From Acididesulfobacillus acetoxydans (lineage in GTDB: Bacteria > Bacillota > Desulfitobacteriia > Desulfitobacteriales > Desulfitobacteriaceae), in the NCBI RefSeq assembly GCF_900016645.1, contig NZ_CDGJ01000036.1: DNA of 64,000 nt. One strand, given 5' to 3'. Below, one piece after another: positions 33,706-42,835 of this stretch (positions are counted from its first letter, which is position 1; each line of letters starts with the position of its first letter). The notes beneath the pieces were generated by a model. The model saw only the letters and a program-made list of their open reading frames with translations. It had not been told where the DNA came from and searched no databases. The position numbers and the translations under genes were made by a program.

Positions 33706-35950
33706 TTCTTGGCGCGTGGATGCCCGGGAGAAAGTCACCGGGCAAGCCCGTTTTGCCGCTGACCTGCATATCCCCGGACAGCTGATTGGTAAAGTCTGGC
33801 GCAGTGGACAGACCCATGCTCGTATCGTCAGCCTGGATGCCACAGAGGCAAAAAAAATACCGGGAGTGGTTAAGATCATGCTTGCCGGCGACATGCCGGC
33901 GCACACCACTTGGTCTACTTACCCGTTTCTGGCCCAAGGGAGGGTCCTTTATCAAGGGGATGCCGTGGCTTTAGTAGCGGCGGAATCAGAGGAGGCCGCT
34001 TTGGCGGCTCTTGCGCAAATGGAGGCGGTTTACGAAGCGCTGCCACCGGTGTTGTCGCTCGATGAGGCCCTGGAGGAAAGTGCCCCCATTCTCCATAACA
34101 GCTATCCGGATAATCGAGTGGCCAATTCTCATTGGCCGGTGCGCAAGGGTAACATCCGTGAAGGGTTTGAGCAAAGCGATCTTGTTTTGGAGCGTGAGTA
34201 CCGCACCTCCCATGTCGAACATGCCTATATAGAACCCGAAGCAGTAGTGGTGATGACCGACTGGGATGGTTCCCTGATTATCTACGGTTCTACTCAGAAT
34301 CCTTTTAATACGCGCCGGGCGGTGGCCGCGGCCACAGGTTATCCGCTCAACAAGGTACGGGTGGTGCAGCAAGCAGTAGGCGGCTCCTTCGGTGGCAAGG
34401 AGGAATCCGTGGGACTCTTGGCCGGGAGGGCGTCTGTCCTCTGTCTGGCTACGGGACGGCCGGTGAAGATGACTTATAGCCGGGAGGAGTCGGTGATCGA
34501 AAGTTCTAAGCGCCATCCCTTTCGTTTTCGCTATAAAGTCGGGGCGAAAAGAGACGGCCGCCTAATGGCCTTACAAGCGGAATTGGTGGATGAAGGAGGA
34601 GCTTACAATTTTCAGGCACAGTTTATGAACTGGCGAGCCTGTGTACATGCCGCCGGAGTCTATCACATTCCTAATGTCGAAATTGATGTGTACGCCGTGC
34701 ACACCAACCACGTTTTTGGCGGAGCTATGCGAGGTTATTCTTCGCCTCAGATCATCTTTGCCCAGGAGTCTCTCATGGATGAACTGGCGGCAGCGCTGGG
34801 GCTCGAGCCTTTGGCCCTGCGCCGCCTAAACTTTTTACGAGAAGGGGATGAGACGATTACCGGTCAAATTTTGCATGAGCCGGTCAATGCTGAGAAAGTT
34901 ACGCTCCGTGCTTTGGATTTAGCCGATTATGAAAGGAAAAAGGAGGCGTACCGCAGGCAAGATCCGGACACGAGGCAAGTAGGCGGTATTGGTTTTGCCA
35001 CCTGCTTTCGCGGCTGCGGGCTGGGGGCGGAGGCTCCCGACGCAACCGGGGCCATTCTCTCTGTCCAGGAAGACGGCAGCATCGTCGTCCGCTCCAGTTT
35101 AACCGACATGGGGCAAGGTTTGCAGACAGCTCACGCCCAATTGGTGGCGCGGGAACTTGGAGTGTCCCCGGCACGGATCGTGAGTAAACCGGTGGATACC
35201 AGCCTTGTGCCTGAGGGTGGGATGACGGTGGCTTCCCGGGGTACCTACAGTGGGGGAAAACCGATTCTCCAAGCGGTGGCCCGGATTAAGCAAATTCTTT
35301 TACACGTGGCTGCCCAAAAACTGGAATGCTCTGCGGGTGAACTGGCCATGGCAAATGACTGCGTCTTCCGGCGGGAGGATCCCAGCCAGAAACTGTCCTT
35401 TGCCGAGGTTGCTTCCGCAGCCTTTTGGAGCGGACATTCTCTCAGTGTAACGGAGTGGTTTCAGCCGGGTCCCCTCCGTTGGGAGCGGGAGACCGGCCAG
35501 GGTGAGGCCTTCCCTAGCTACACCTACAGCTGTGTGGTGGCGGAGGTGAGCGTCGATCGCCTGACAGGGAAAGCTACGGTGACAAAGTTAGTCTCCGTGC
35601 ATGATGCCGGCAGGGTAGTACACGCCGGAGCGGCGAGCGGCCAGGTTTACGGTGGGATGGCCATGGGTGTAGGTATGGCTCTTATGGAAGGGCTTAATTT
35701 TGAGCGCGGATTGGTGACCAGCACGAATTTTGACCGTTACTTAATTCCCACGGCGGCCGATATACCGGAAGCTGTGTTTGAGTTTCTGCCTTCGGATGGT
35801 AATTCTGGGGCGGCTGGTGCCAAGAGCTTAGGCGAGGCCACGGTGGAAGCGGTGCCGGCGGCGGTGGCCAACGCCCTTGCGGCTGCGGGATATCGCCTTC
35901 GCACCCTTCCGGCCCTAAGCGAAAGCCTTTTGAAGAGGGAACGGGGGTGA
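33692..35950 (+). CDS. Molybdenum hydroxylase large (molybdopterin) subunit, xanthine-dehydrogenase family
   Basis: A 752-aa molybdenum-cofactor subunit. AREKVTGQARFAADL starts the hammerhead domain, followed by QAVGGSFGGKEE, GGAMRGYSSPQ, DMGQGLQT, and the C-terminal catalytic glutamate region AGAKSLGEATVEAVP. The family hydroxylates N-heterocycles and aldehydes with water-derived oxygen. It starts inside the end of ygeY behind TGAGGAGGGAAG and is followed directly by FAD and 2Fe-2S subunit genes, making an LMS complex. The substrate could be a purine, pyridine or similar ring. Selenium dependence is suggested by neighbours only. Confidence 0.92.
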   Translation: MSVHDSWRVDAREKVTGQARFAADLHIPGQLIGKVWRSGQTHARIVSLDATEAKKIPGVVKIMLAGDMPAHTTWSTYPFLAQGRVLYQGDAVALVAAESEEAALAALAQMEAVYEALPPVLSLDEALEESAPILHNSYPDNRVANSHWPVRKGNIREGFEQSDLVLEREYRTSHVEHAYIEPEAVVVMTDWDGSLIIYGSTQNPFNTRRAVAAATGYPLNKVRVVQQAVGGSFGGKEESVGLLAGRASVLCLATGRPVKMTYSREESVIESSKRHPFRFRYKVGAKRDGRLMALQAELVDEGGAYNFQAQFMNWRACVHAAGVYHIPNVEIDVYAVHTNHVFGGAMRGYSSPQIIFAQESLMDELAAALGLEPLALRRLNFLREGDETITGQILHEPVNAEKVTLRALDLADYERKKEAYRRQDPDTRQVGGIGFATCFRGCGLGAEAPDATGAILSVQEDGSIVVRSSLTDMGQGLQTAHAQLVARELGVSPARIVSKPVDTSLVPEGGMTVASRGTYSGGKPILQAVARIKQILLHVAAQKLECSAGELAMANDCVFRREDPSQKLSFAEVASAAFWSGHSLSVTEWFQPGPLRWERETGQGEAFPSYTYSCVVAEVSVDRLTGKATVTKLVSVHDAGRVVHAGAASGQVYGGMAMGVGMALMEGLNFERGLVTSTNFDRYLIPTAADIPEAVFEFLPSDGNSGAAGAKSLGEATVEAVPAAVANALAAAGYRLRTLPALSESLLKRERG

Positions 35951-35955
35951 GAAAT

Positions 35956-36816
35956 ATGCAGTCCTTTGCTTTCTTGCGGCCGACTTCTTTAGCGGAAACC
36001 TTGGCTCTCATGAGTGAACATGCCGGACATTGCCGGGTAGTAGCGGGCGGGACGGACCTTGTGCCCGCCTTGCGCGAAGGACGTCTTCAAGACGTTTCCG
36101 TTCTTATTGATGTCCGCCGGCGTCCAGAGCTGCAGGGAATCAAGAGAACGGAGCATGGCCTGTGGCTCGGCGGCGGGACGACTTTCACCGCTATTGTCCA
36201 GTCAGCAGAGGTGAGCTCCGCCTGGAGCTTGCTGGTTGAGGCAAGCCGACAGGTGGGCGGCAAACAGATCAGAAATTTAGCTACGCTGGCCGGCAATGTG
36301 GCCAACGCCTCTCCCGCAGCGGACAGTATTCCTGCTTTACTCTGTCTGGAAGCCCGGGTATCGCTGCTGTCCACGCGGGGAACAAGGGAAGTCCAGCTGG
36401 AGAATTATTTGGAAGAAAAAACGACGGGACAAAATCCCCTCAATGAGCTCTTGCTGGGCTTTCTTCTGCCTTACCCCCGGGCGAAGACGCAAGCTCGGTT
36501 TGTCAAGGTGGCGCGGCGCCAAGCGCTGGCTATTGCCAGGCTGAGTTTAGCCATAGCCGGCCATGCCGAAGACGGCGTGATCGATTGGGTGCATGTGGCC
36601 CCCGGGGCTGTGTTACCGTATCCCCAACGCCTGACAAAGGTGGAGCAATTCTTAACCGGTTGTCGCTTGAGTGCAGAAATCTGTCGGGCGGCGGCAGAAC
36701 TCGCCGCGAAAGAGATACTTGCCCAAAGCGGGAAGCGGCCCTCCTTCGACTACAAACTGCCGGTATTGAAGGAACTGGTTAAAGAGATGCTTGAGGAATT
36801 GCGGGAAAGGGTGTAA
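35956..36816 (+). CDS. Molybdenum hydroxylase FAD-binding subunit (YgfM/CoxM type)
   Basis: A 286-aa member of the molybdopterin-dehydrogenase FAD domain family, passing electrons from the iron-sulfur subunit to the acceptor. FAD motifs VVAGGTDLVPALREG (about 27-41) and TLAGNVANASPAADSIPAL (about 112-130) are intact. ATG 35956 has GGGGGTGAG at good spacing; GTG 35947 overlaps the previous stop. It is the only FAD subunit in the region and may also serve the fused enzyme at 37352. Confidence 0.91.
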   Translation: MQSFAFLRPTSLAETLALMSEHAGHCRVVAGGTDLVPALREGRLQDVSVLIDVRRRPELQGIKRTEHGLWLGGGTTFTAIVQSAEVSSAWSLLVEASRQVGGKQIRNLATLAGNVANASPAADSIPALLCLEARVSLLSTRGTREVQLENYLEEKTTGQNPLNELLLGFLLPYPRAKTQARFVKVARRQALAIARLSLAIAGHAEDGVIDWVHVAPGAVLPYPQRLTKVEQFLTGCRLSAEICRAAAELAAKEILAQSGKRPSFDYKLPVLKELVKEMLEELRERV

Positions 36817-36819
36817 GCC

Positions 36820-37296
36820 ATGGCTAAGAAAAGATTGTGCTTAACGGTGAACGGACGGGCTATAGAACAGGAGATTGAAGAGAATCTGCGTCTTTTGGAT
36901 GTTTTGCGGGATGAGTTAGGCCTAACCGGTAGCAAGGAGGGCTGTGGTATCGGGGAATGCGGTGCTTGCACAGTGATTTTGGATGGGAAAGCTGTCAACT
37001 CTTGTTTGGTATTGGCTTTGTCGGCGGACGGTGGTGTGGTAGAGACTGTGGAAGGTTTGGCTGCGGGCGATCATTTAGACCCGTTGCAAGAGTCGTTTCT
37101 GGACAACCATGCCTTGCAATGCGGCTTTTGCACACCGGGGATGCTGATGAGTGCCAAGGCTTTGTTAAAGGAAAATCCTGCTCCCGGCGTTGAGGAAATC
37201 AAAGAGGCCATCTCCGGTAACCTCTGTCGTTGTACAGGTTATGTGCAGATCGTGGAGGCAGTCAAAGAGGCTGCGCAACGTTTGGGCGGCGGTTGA
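36820..37296 (+). CDS. Molybdenum hydroxylase [2Fe-2S] subunit
   Basis: A 158-aa small subunit with both clusters: plant-type CGIGECGACTV...NSC, and the C-terminal helical CGFCTPGM...LCRCTGYV. It links molybdenum and FAD subunits of the enzyme at 33692-36816. Its ATG follows the FAD gene by 3 nt. The end is 55 nt upstream of the fused gene, which carries its own homologous domain. Confidence 0.94.
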   Translation: MAKKRLCLTVNGRAIEQEIEENLRLLDVLRDELGLTGSKEGCGIGECGACTVILDGKAVNSCLVLALSADGGVVETVEGLAAGDHLDPLQESFLDNHALQCGFCTPGMLMSAKALLKENPAPGVEEIKEAISGNLCRCTGYVQIVEAVKEAAQRLGGG

Positions 37297-37351
37297 CGTT
37301 TGCCCTGGGAAAGGTTTTTTCCGCCGCCGGTTAAAGAAAGAGGATGATGTG

Positions 37352-40108
37352 GTGGCAGGTATGGTTATAACCGTTAACGGTAAGAGGTGGGAGGGAGAAG
37401 TGGGGGCCAAGGAGACCCTTCTCGATTTCCTGCGCGAACGTCTAAACTTGACGGGGACCAAATGCGGCTGCCGGAGCGGAGACTGCGGGGCCTGCAAAGT
37501 TCTCCTCGATGGAGAAGCGGTTAATTCCTGTACACTCTTAGTAAAGAATTTAAGCGGGAAAACGGTCCTCACGATTGAGGGGTTGGCCGTGGGGGATAAT
37601 TTGCATCCGGTGCAGAAGGCTTTTGTCGAGAAGGGTGCCATTCAGTGCGGGTTTTGTACTCCTGGAATGGTGATCCAAAGTGTGGCCCTTTTGCGGAAAA
37701 ACCCGTTGCCGACGGAAAAAGAAATTGTTGAGGCTCTAGACAATAATTTGTGCCGTTGTACAGGATACAAGAAAATTATTGAAGCGGTTCAGGCAGCCGC
37801 CTCGGAAAACGAGCGAATCAAAGTGAGCCTAGAGAGGAACACGCCGCCGGGTAGGCAGCCGGAAACGGAAAAATCGCGCTGGCAAGGAGTGGGTGCCCGA
37901 TTACCTAACCTGAACGCCCGAGCTAAAGTTACCGGTAGGACGAAATACTTAAGTGATCTTCGTTTCCCGGATTTGGTTTACGGCAAAATTCTCTATAGCC
38001 CGCAGGCCCATGCACGCATCCGCTCGATTGATACGCGGGCGGCTGAGGCTCTGCCGGGAGTCCTGGCGGTTGCTACTTGTCTCAATACCCCGTCGGTCCT
38101 CTATAATAGCGCTTTGCGTTATGAGCGGCACGGTCTTCCCGCGGATGAACGAATATTTCCCCCGGTAGTCCGTTATGTCGGCGACCGCGTAGCGGCGGCG
38201 GCCGCCCTGACGCCGGAGGTGGCCGCTCAAGCGCTTTCTCTCATCAAAGTCGATTATGAAGTCCTACCGGCTGTTTTTGATGCCGAAGAAGCCCTGAGAC
38301 CAGAAGCGCCACGGCTTCAGGCCGGCGGGAACCTCGTCCGGGAGATAAAGGTAGAGGCCGGCCGGGTGGCATTAGGTATGGCTGCCAGCGCTTATGTGTT
38401 TGAAGACAGGATCCACACCCCCAGGCCACACCATTTGGCTTTGGAACTCCATGCCTGTGTCGCTCAGTTTGATCCCGACGGTAAACTCACTGTCTGGAGT
38501 ACGACCCAAAACATTTTTGCTTATCGGGTTTTGTTGGCTCACATTTTTTCTTTACCTTTGCACAAGGTTCGGGTGATTAAACCTCCGAGCGGGGGCGCTT
38601 TTGGCGGCAAGCTGGAAATGACCATCGAACCGGTGGCCGCCGTTCTCTCGCAAATGTGTTCTCGACCGGTGAAAATTGAGTTGACCCGGAGGGAAACCAT
38701 GGTTTCCACACGTACCCGCCATGCGGCTGTAGTGGAAATTAAGACCGGAGTACAAAAGGATGGCCGGATCCTGGCGCAAGAAATCAAGGTGATTGCCAAC
38801 ACCGGTGCCTATACCTCCAGTGCCATTAATGTGCTGAGTGCCATGGGGGACAAAGCATTTAAACAGTATCGGATTCCCAATCTAACTTATTTGGGGTATC
38901 CGGTCCTAACCAATACACCGGTGGCGGGCGCGATGAGAGGGTATGGTTCACCCCAGCTTGTCCTGGCCCGTGAAATCCATTTAGACCGGGTGGCCAAGGC
39001 TTTGCACCTTGATCCGGTGGAGTTTCGCCGGCGAAATCTAGTACAGCCCGGCGACATTAACCCGAAAAACGGCGAGAGTTTGGGAGGTTGTTATCCCCTG
39101 CCCTGTCTGGAGGAAGGGGCGGAAGTATTTGGTTGGGCTGATTGGCAGAGCCCGGTGCTGCCTCCCCACATAAAACGCGGTATTGGGATGGCGGTGGGCT
39201 TGCACGGAAGCGGCGTCTATCCGGTCCATGCCGACGTCAGCACGGTGACTATTAAACTGAATGAGGACGGAACCGGAATCCTAGGCACGGGAGCTCAGGA
39301 TCTGGGCCAAGGCTCAGACACTGTTCTGGCACAAATTGCCTGTCAAATCTTGGGTATGGATTTGGCAGATTGGACCCTGGTGAGCGCCGATACTGAACTG
39401 ACGCCCTGGGATGTCGGTACTTATGCCAGCCGGGTGACTTGGGTGGCTGGGCAAGCCGCCAAACTCTGTGCGGAAAAAATCGCGGATCAGATCAAGGATA
39501 AGGCAGCCGAAGTGCTGAAAGCCGCAAAAGACGAACTTCGCTTAGCGGACCATAAAATCATCTCTACCCGGGGAGAAGTGCTGCTGCTCAAGGATGTGGT
39601 GTGGCGGATTCAGCAAGAAGACGGCCGGGAATTGATGGCCACCCATACCCACAAAGCCGCTTTTAATGCTGTCTCTTATGGGGCTGACTTTGCAGAAGTC
39701 GAAGTCGATACCATGAACGAGCAGGTTAAAGTTCTGCGCCTAGTGGCTGTTCATGACGTGGGCAAAGCCCTAAATCCTTTGTTAGTCGAAGGGCAGATCG
39801 AGGGAGGGGTTCAAATGGGGTTGGGTTATGCCCTCTGGGAAGACCTCAAGCTCAACGCCTCGGGTCGGGTGACAAATCCTTCGCTCAAACGTTACCGGAT
39901 GGCGAAAGCCGCGGACATGCCTGAACTGACCGTGCGCCTCGTGGAACGCGGGGAGGAATTGGGGGCATTTGGGGCCAAAAGTATCGGAGAATGTGCCACG
40001 GTTCCGGTGGCTCCCGCCATTGTCAATGCGGTGGTTAATGCGATCGGCAGGAATATCGATGTTTTGCCCCTGAAGGGGGGACTAAAAAATATACGTTCCC
40101 GTTATTGA
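37352..40108 (+). CDS. Fused [2Fe-2S]-molybdopterin hydroxylase, XdhD architecture
   Basis: A 918-aa fusion. Residues 4-150 are a [2Fe-2S] domain (CGCRSGDCGACKVLLDGEAV, CGFCTPGM, NLCRCTGY). Residues 180-918 are the molybdenum-cofactor part (NARAKVTGRTKYLSDL, PPSGGAFGGKLE, GAMRGYGSPQ, GAQDLGQGSDT, catalytic GAFGAKSIGECATVP). E. coli XdhD has the same order and similar length (956 aa). There is no FAD domain, so it likely borrows the YgfM-like subunit at 35956. Start GTG 37352 (or 37349) follows AAAGAGG; ATG 37361 is also possible. Likely an N-heterocycle hydroxylase, possibly selenium-dependent; that needs yqeB/yqeC-type maturation genes not seen here. Confidence 0.9.
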   Translation: MAGMVITVNGKRWEGEVGAKETLLDFLRERLNLTGTKCGCRSGDCGACKVLLDGEAVNSCTLLVKNLSGKTVLTIEGLAVGDNLHPVQKAFVEKGAIQCGFCTPGMVIQSVALLRKNPLPTEKEIVEALDNNLCRCTGYKKIIEAVQAAASENERIKVSLERNTPPGRQPETEKSRWQGVGARLPNLNARAKVTGRTKYLSDLRFPDLVYGKILYSPQAHARIRSIDTRAAEALPGVLAVATCLNTPSVLYNSALRYERHGLPADERIFPPVVRYVGDRVAAAAALTPEVAAQALSLIKVDYEVLPAVFDAEEALRPEAPRLQAGGNLVREIKVEAGRVALGMAASAYVFEDRIHTPRPHHLALELHACVAQFDPDGKLTVWSTTQNIFAYRVLLAHIFSLPLHKVRVIKPPSGGAFGGKLEMTIEPVAAVLSQMCSRPVKIELTRRETMVSTRTRHAAVVEIKTGVQKDGRILAQEIKVIANTGAYTSSAINVLSAMGDKAFKQYRIPNLTYLGYPVLTNTPVAGAMRGYGSPQLVLAREIHLDRVAKALHLDPVEFRRRNLVQPGDINPKNGESLGGCYPLPCLEEGAEVFGWADWQSPVLPPHIKRGIGMAVGLHGSGVYPVHADVSTVTIKLNEDGTGILGTGAQDLGQGSDTVLAQIACQILGMDLADWTLVSADTELTPWDVGTYASRVTWVAGQAAKLCAEKIADQIKDKAAEVLKAAKDELRLADHKIISTRGEVLLLKDVVWRIQQEDGRELMATHTHKAAFNAVSYGADFAEVEVDTMNEQVKVLRLVAVHDVGKALNPLLVEGQIEGGVQMGLGYALWEDLKLNASGRVTNPSLKRYRMAKAADMPELTVRLVERGEELGAFGAKSIGECATVPVAPAIVNAVVNAIGRNIDVLPLKGGLKNIRSRY

Positions 40109-40458
40109 AAAAAGCAGGAAAAGGATAAGCTGTTGTATAATATAAATTATTTAGACAATACTGAATAGGTTCTCGTGTCCGCCTAGACATGGAACCATGA
40201 GACAGCAGCTACCTAGGCATGGTATCTTGAAATAATAGCCCCGAACGCGGCCCCATGCGAGAATGCGAGAATAGCCCCCAACGCAGCAGCGCCGAAGAAT
40301 GAGACAGGCGTAGAAAGGGCGCGAAAAGGGTGGCGTCTGCGCCCAAACTCATCTGCTGACCTGCTCAACAAATGCACTCCATCTTTCAATGCACTGCATC
40401 TCTATTGGGGGGAAGCGAGTCTGGTGAGATCATAGGGAAAGTGTGGTGACATAGGTGA
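40109..40458. other. 350-nt intergenic stretch with short repeats
   Basis: No gene. A TATAAT (40136-40141) has no good -35 at 16-18 bp. Stem GGTT...TGTC / GACA...AACC falls around 40170-40195. Short direct repeats: CCTAGACATGG and CCTAGGCATGG, GAATAGCCCC before AACGC twice, and GCGAGAAT twice in tandem. I see no -24/-12 promoter and no terminator. Confidence 0.45.
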
Positions 40459-41400
40459 ATGATTGAATTGCGCAGCGTTTGTAAAGAGTTTGTCAAAGGT
40501 ATCCGTACATTGGATGATATCTGTCTGCATGTGGCCCGCCATGAATTTGTTGTCTTAATCGGGACATCGGGTTGCGGCAAAACAACTACCATGAAGATGA
40601 TCAACAAACTGGTGCAACCTACCAGCGGAGAGATTCTTATCGACGGGACAAATATCTCCCAAATCAATGCCATAGAATTGCGCCGGAATATCGGTTACGT
40701 CATTCAGGAGATCGGGCTTTTACCGCACATGACGGTGGCCCAAAACATTGCCCTGGTTCCCGAACTCAAGGGTTGGCCGGTCAGAAAGAGAGAAGAGCGG
40801 GTTGAGGAGCTTTTGAGCTTAATAGGTCTTGACCCCGCTCTTTACAAGAAGAAAAAGCCGTCGCAGCTGAGCGGGGGGCAGAAACAGAGGGTGGGAGTGG
40901 CTAGGGCCTTGGCCGCCGACCCGGAAATCATTCTTATGGATGAGCCTTTTGGAGCATTGGATCCGATCACCAGGATTCAACTTCAAGATGAATTGGTCCG
41001 GCTGATCAGGAGAGTCAAGAAAACCATTGTTTTTGTCACACACGATATGGAGGAAGCCGTAAAATTTGCCGACAAGATCGTGATCATGGATGCGGGTCGA
41101 ATCGTACAGGCAGGTTCAATCCAGGAGATTTTCAAAAATCCCAAAAATGACTTTGTCCGGAACTTCTTCCGCATGCACGATGTCTACAATAAGTTGCGGG
41201 CCATGAAAGTCGAAGACGCAGCCGTTCCCGTCCTATTCGACGGGCCGAGACCACAACACGGGATTGATGCCGGGGAACCGTTGAGCCGGGCTTTGGGTGT
41301 GATGCTTGAGCGGGGCATCAATTGTCTCTTTGTTCGGGGAACCTCGGAGGAAAACCTTCAGGTAACTTTTGAAAGTATTTATCGCATTACGGGACAATAG
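40459..41400 (+). CDS. Quaternary-amine ABC importer ATPase (OpuCA/ProV type)
   Basis: A 313-aa ATPase with Walker A GTSGCGKTTT (34-43), signature LSGGQKQRVGVARAL, Walker B IILMDEPFGALDP, and the family-typical YVIQEIGLLPHMT and NDFVRNFF. There is a short C-terminal regulatory part in place of full tandem CBS domains. It powers import of glycine betaine, choline, carnitine or similar through the permeases at 41413 and 42058. ATG 40459 has only a weak, close AGGTGA. It is the first gene of the importer operon. Confidence 0.9.
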   Translation: MIELRSVCKEFVKGIRTLDDICLHVARHEFVVLIGTSGCGKTTTMKMINKLVQPTSGEILIDGTNISQINAIELRRNIGYVIQEIGLLPHMTVAQNIALVPELKGWPVRKREERVEELLSLIGLDPALYKKKKPSQLSGGQKQRVGVARALAADPEIILMDEPFGALDPITRIQLQDELVRLIRRVKKTIVFVTHDMEEAVKFADKIVIMDAGRIVQAGSIQEIFKNPKNDFVRNFFRMHDVYNKLRAMKVEDAAVPVLFDGPRPQHGIDAGEPLSRALGVMLERGINCLFVRGTSEENLQVTFESIYRITGQ

Positions 41401-41412
41401 GCGGTGACCAGA

Positions 41413-42045
41413 ATGACGTTCGCCGAATATGTGCGCGAGAACCGGGATACTATCGTTCACTTGTTCGTTCAGCATGTGAACATCACGGTCAAAGCAGTAT
41501 TCTTTTCCATTATTGTCGGTGTTCTAATCGGGGTCCTGATCAGCAAATACGAGAAACTGGCCTGGCCGGTTATCAATGTGGCCAATGTGATTTACACCAT
41601 TCCCAGTCTAGCCCTTTTTGCCTTAATGATTCCCATTCTGGGTATCGGTAAGTTTCCGGCCATTGTAGCTTTGGTTCTGTATAATCAGATCGTGCTTGTG
41701 CGCAATACGTATGTGGGCATTAAGGGCGTGGAAAGTGCGGTGCTGGAATCCGCAGTGGGCATGGGCATGTCGCCCGCCCAGGTGCTCTTCCGGGTGCAAT
41801 TGCCTTTGGCTTTTCCGGTTATCATGGCGGGTATTCGCACAGCCGCGGTGATTACCGTGGCGACGGCGACAATTGCGGCGACCATCGGGGCGGGTGGCTT
41901 GGGTTTGCTCATATTTGGCGGCATATCAAGCTTAAGTACCTTTCAGATTTTGGCGGGTGCCATTCCCACCATGATCCTGGCCAATGCGGCGGATTGGCTG
42001 CTGTACGGAGTTGAAGTGCTTGTGCAAAGAAAATGGGGCAGTTGA
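41413..42045 (+). CDS. Quaternary-amine ABC permease (OpuCB/D type), first
   Basis: A 210-aa membrane protein with about five hydrophobic segments and the inner-membrane loop VGMGMSPAQVLFRVQLPLAFPVI that contacts the ATPase. YTIPSLALFALMIPILGIG is characteristic of the betaine/choline permease family. ATG 41413 has GGCGGTG six bases upstream; GTG 41404 is possible. Confidence 0.9.
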   Translation: MTFAEYVRENRDTIVHLFVQHVNITVKAVFFSIIVGVLIGVLISKYEKLAWPVINVANVIYTIPSLALFALMIPILGIGKFPAIVALVLYNQIVLVRNTYVGIKGVESAVLESAVGMGMSPAQVLFRVQLPLAFPVIMAGIRTAAVITVATATIAATIGAGGLGLLIFGGISSLSTFQILAGAIPTMILANAADWLLYGVEVLVQRKWGS

Positions 42046-42057
42046 GGGGGAGGTAAA

Positions 42058-42669
42058 ATGGGCTATGCACAGCTGGAGTTGTGTACTTGGCAGACGGTTG
42101 AACAGGTTACGGTTACCTTACTCTTAGCTATTATTGTCGGTGTTTTGTTGGGACTCATCTCTTACAAAGTGAAACCCTTGGAAAAACCCATACTCATCCT
42201 CACGAATATTATTCAGACGACTCCGGCTTTTGCCGTCCTGGTTTTGAGTGTGCCTTTTTTGGGTGTGGGCTTTAAACCCGCGATTCTGGCGATGTTGATC
42301 GTGTGTATTATGCCGATCTTTCGCAATACCTTTGTCGGATTGAAGAATATCAAGACCGGGATTATCGAGACCTCGGTCGGCATGGGTATGACGGGATGGC
42401 AGTGCATTTACAAAGTGGAGTTTCCCCTGGCCATTCCCGTGATTATGGCGGGTATTAAAACGAGTGCGGTTATCTGTGTCGGCATTTCCGTCTTGGCTTC
42501 CTATATTGGCGCCGGCGGCCTGGGTTATTTTATCCGCTACGGTTTGTCGCTTAATGATGTCAAAGTGTTGTTGATGGGGGCTGTGCCCAGTTCCCTGTTG
42601 GCAATAATGCTCGATGTGCTCCTCGGCAGAGCGGAGCGCGCATTACGGGTCAGGTTTTTTGGTACGTGA
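42058..42669 (+). CDS. Quaternary-amine ABC permease (OpuCB/D type), second
   Basis: A 203-aa paralogue of the preceding permease: ILTNIIQTTPAFAVLVL, GMGMTGWQCIYKVEFPLAIPVI, and IGAGGLGYFIRYG. AGGGGGAGGTAAA precedes the ATG. It forms the heterodimeric channel of an OpuC-like system. Confidence 0.9.
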   Translation: MGYAQLELCTWQTVEQVTVTLLLAIIVGVLLGLISYKVKPLEKPILILTNIIQTTPAFAVLVLSVPFLGVGFKPAILAMLIVCIMPIFRNTFVGLKNIKTGIIETSVGMGMTGWQCIYKVEFPLAIPVIMAGIKTSAVICVGISVLASYIGAGGLGYFIRYGLSLNDVKVLLMGAVPSSLLAIMLDVLLGRAERALRVRFFGT

Positions 42670-42835
42670 GGGAGGTGGTCGCTGCGGATTAGGGTGTTGG
42701 TTGGCAAAGCGGGGTTTAGAGAATGATGGGCAAAGCAAGGTTCAGGTGGCAGAGATAAAAAATATGCGAGGGTAGGAAAGTTCGGGGAGGGAGTTTAGGC
42801 AGAACGAAGCGGAAAAAAGAAATGGGGGGTTCAAA

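Noticed and set aside
40136..40141. TATAAT as promoter of the betaine-type importer
   Set aside because: No -35 hexamer at 16-18 bp (TTGAAA is 25 bp away), and about 320 nt from the start codon.
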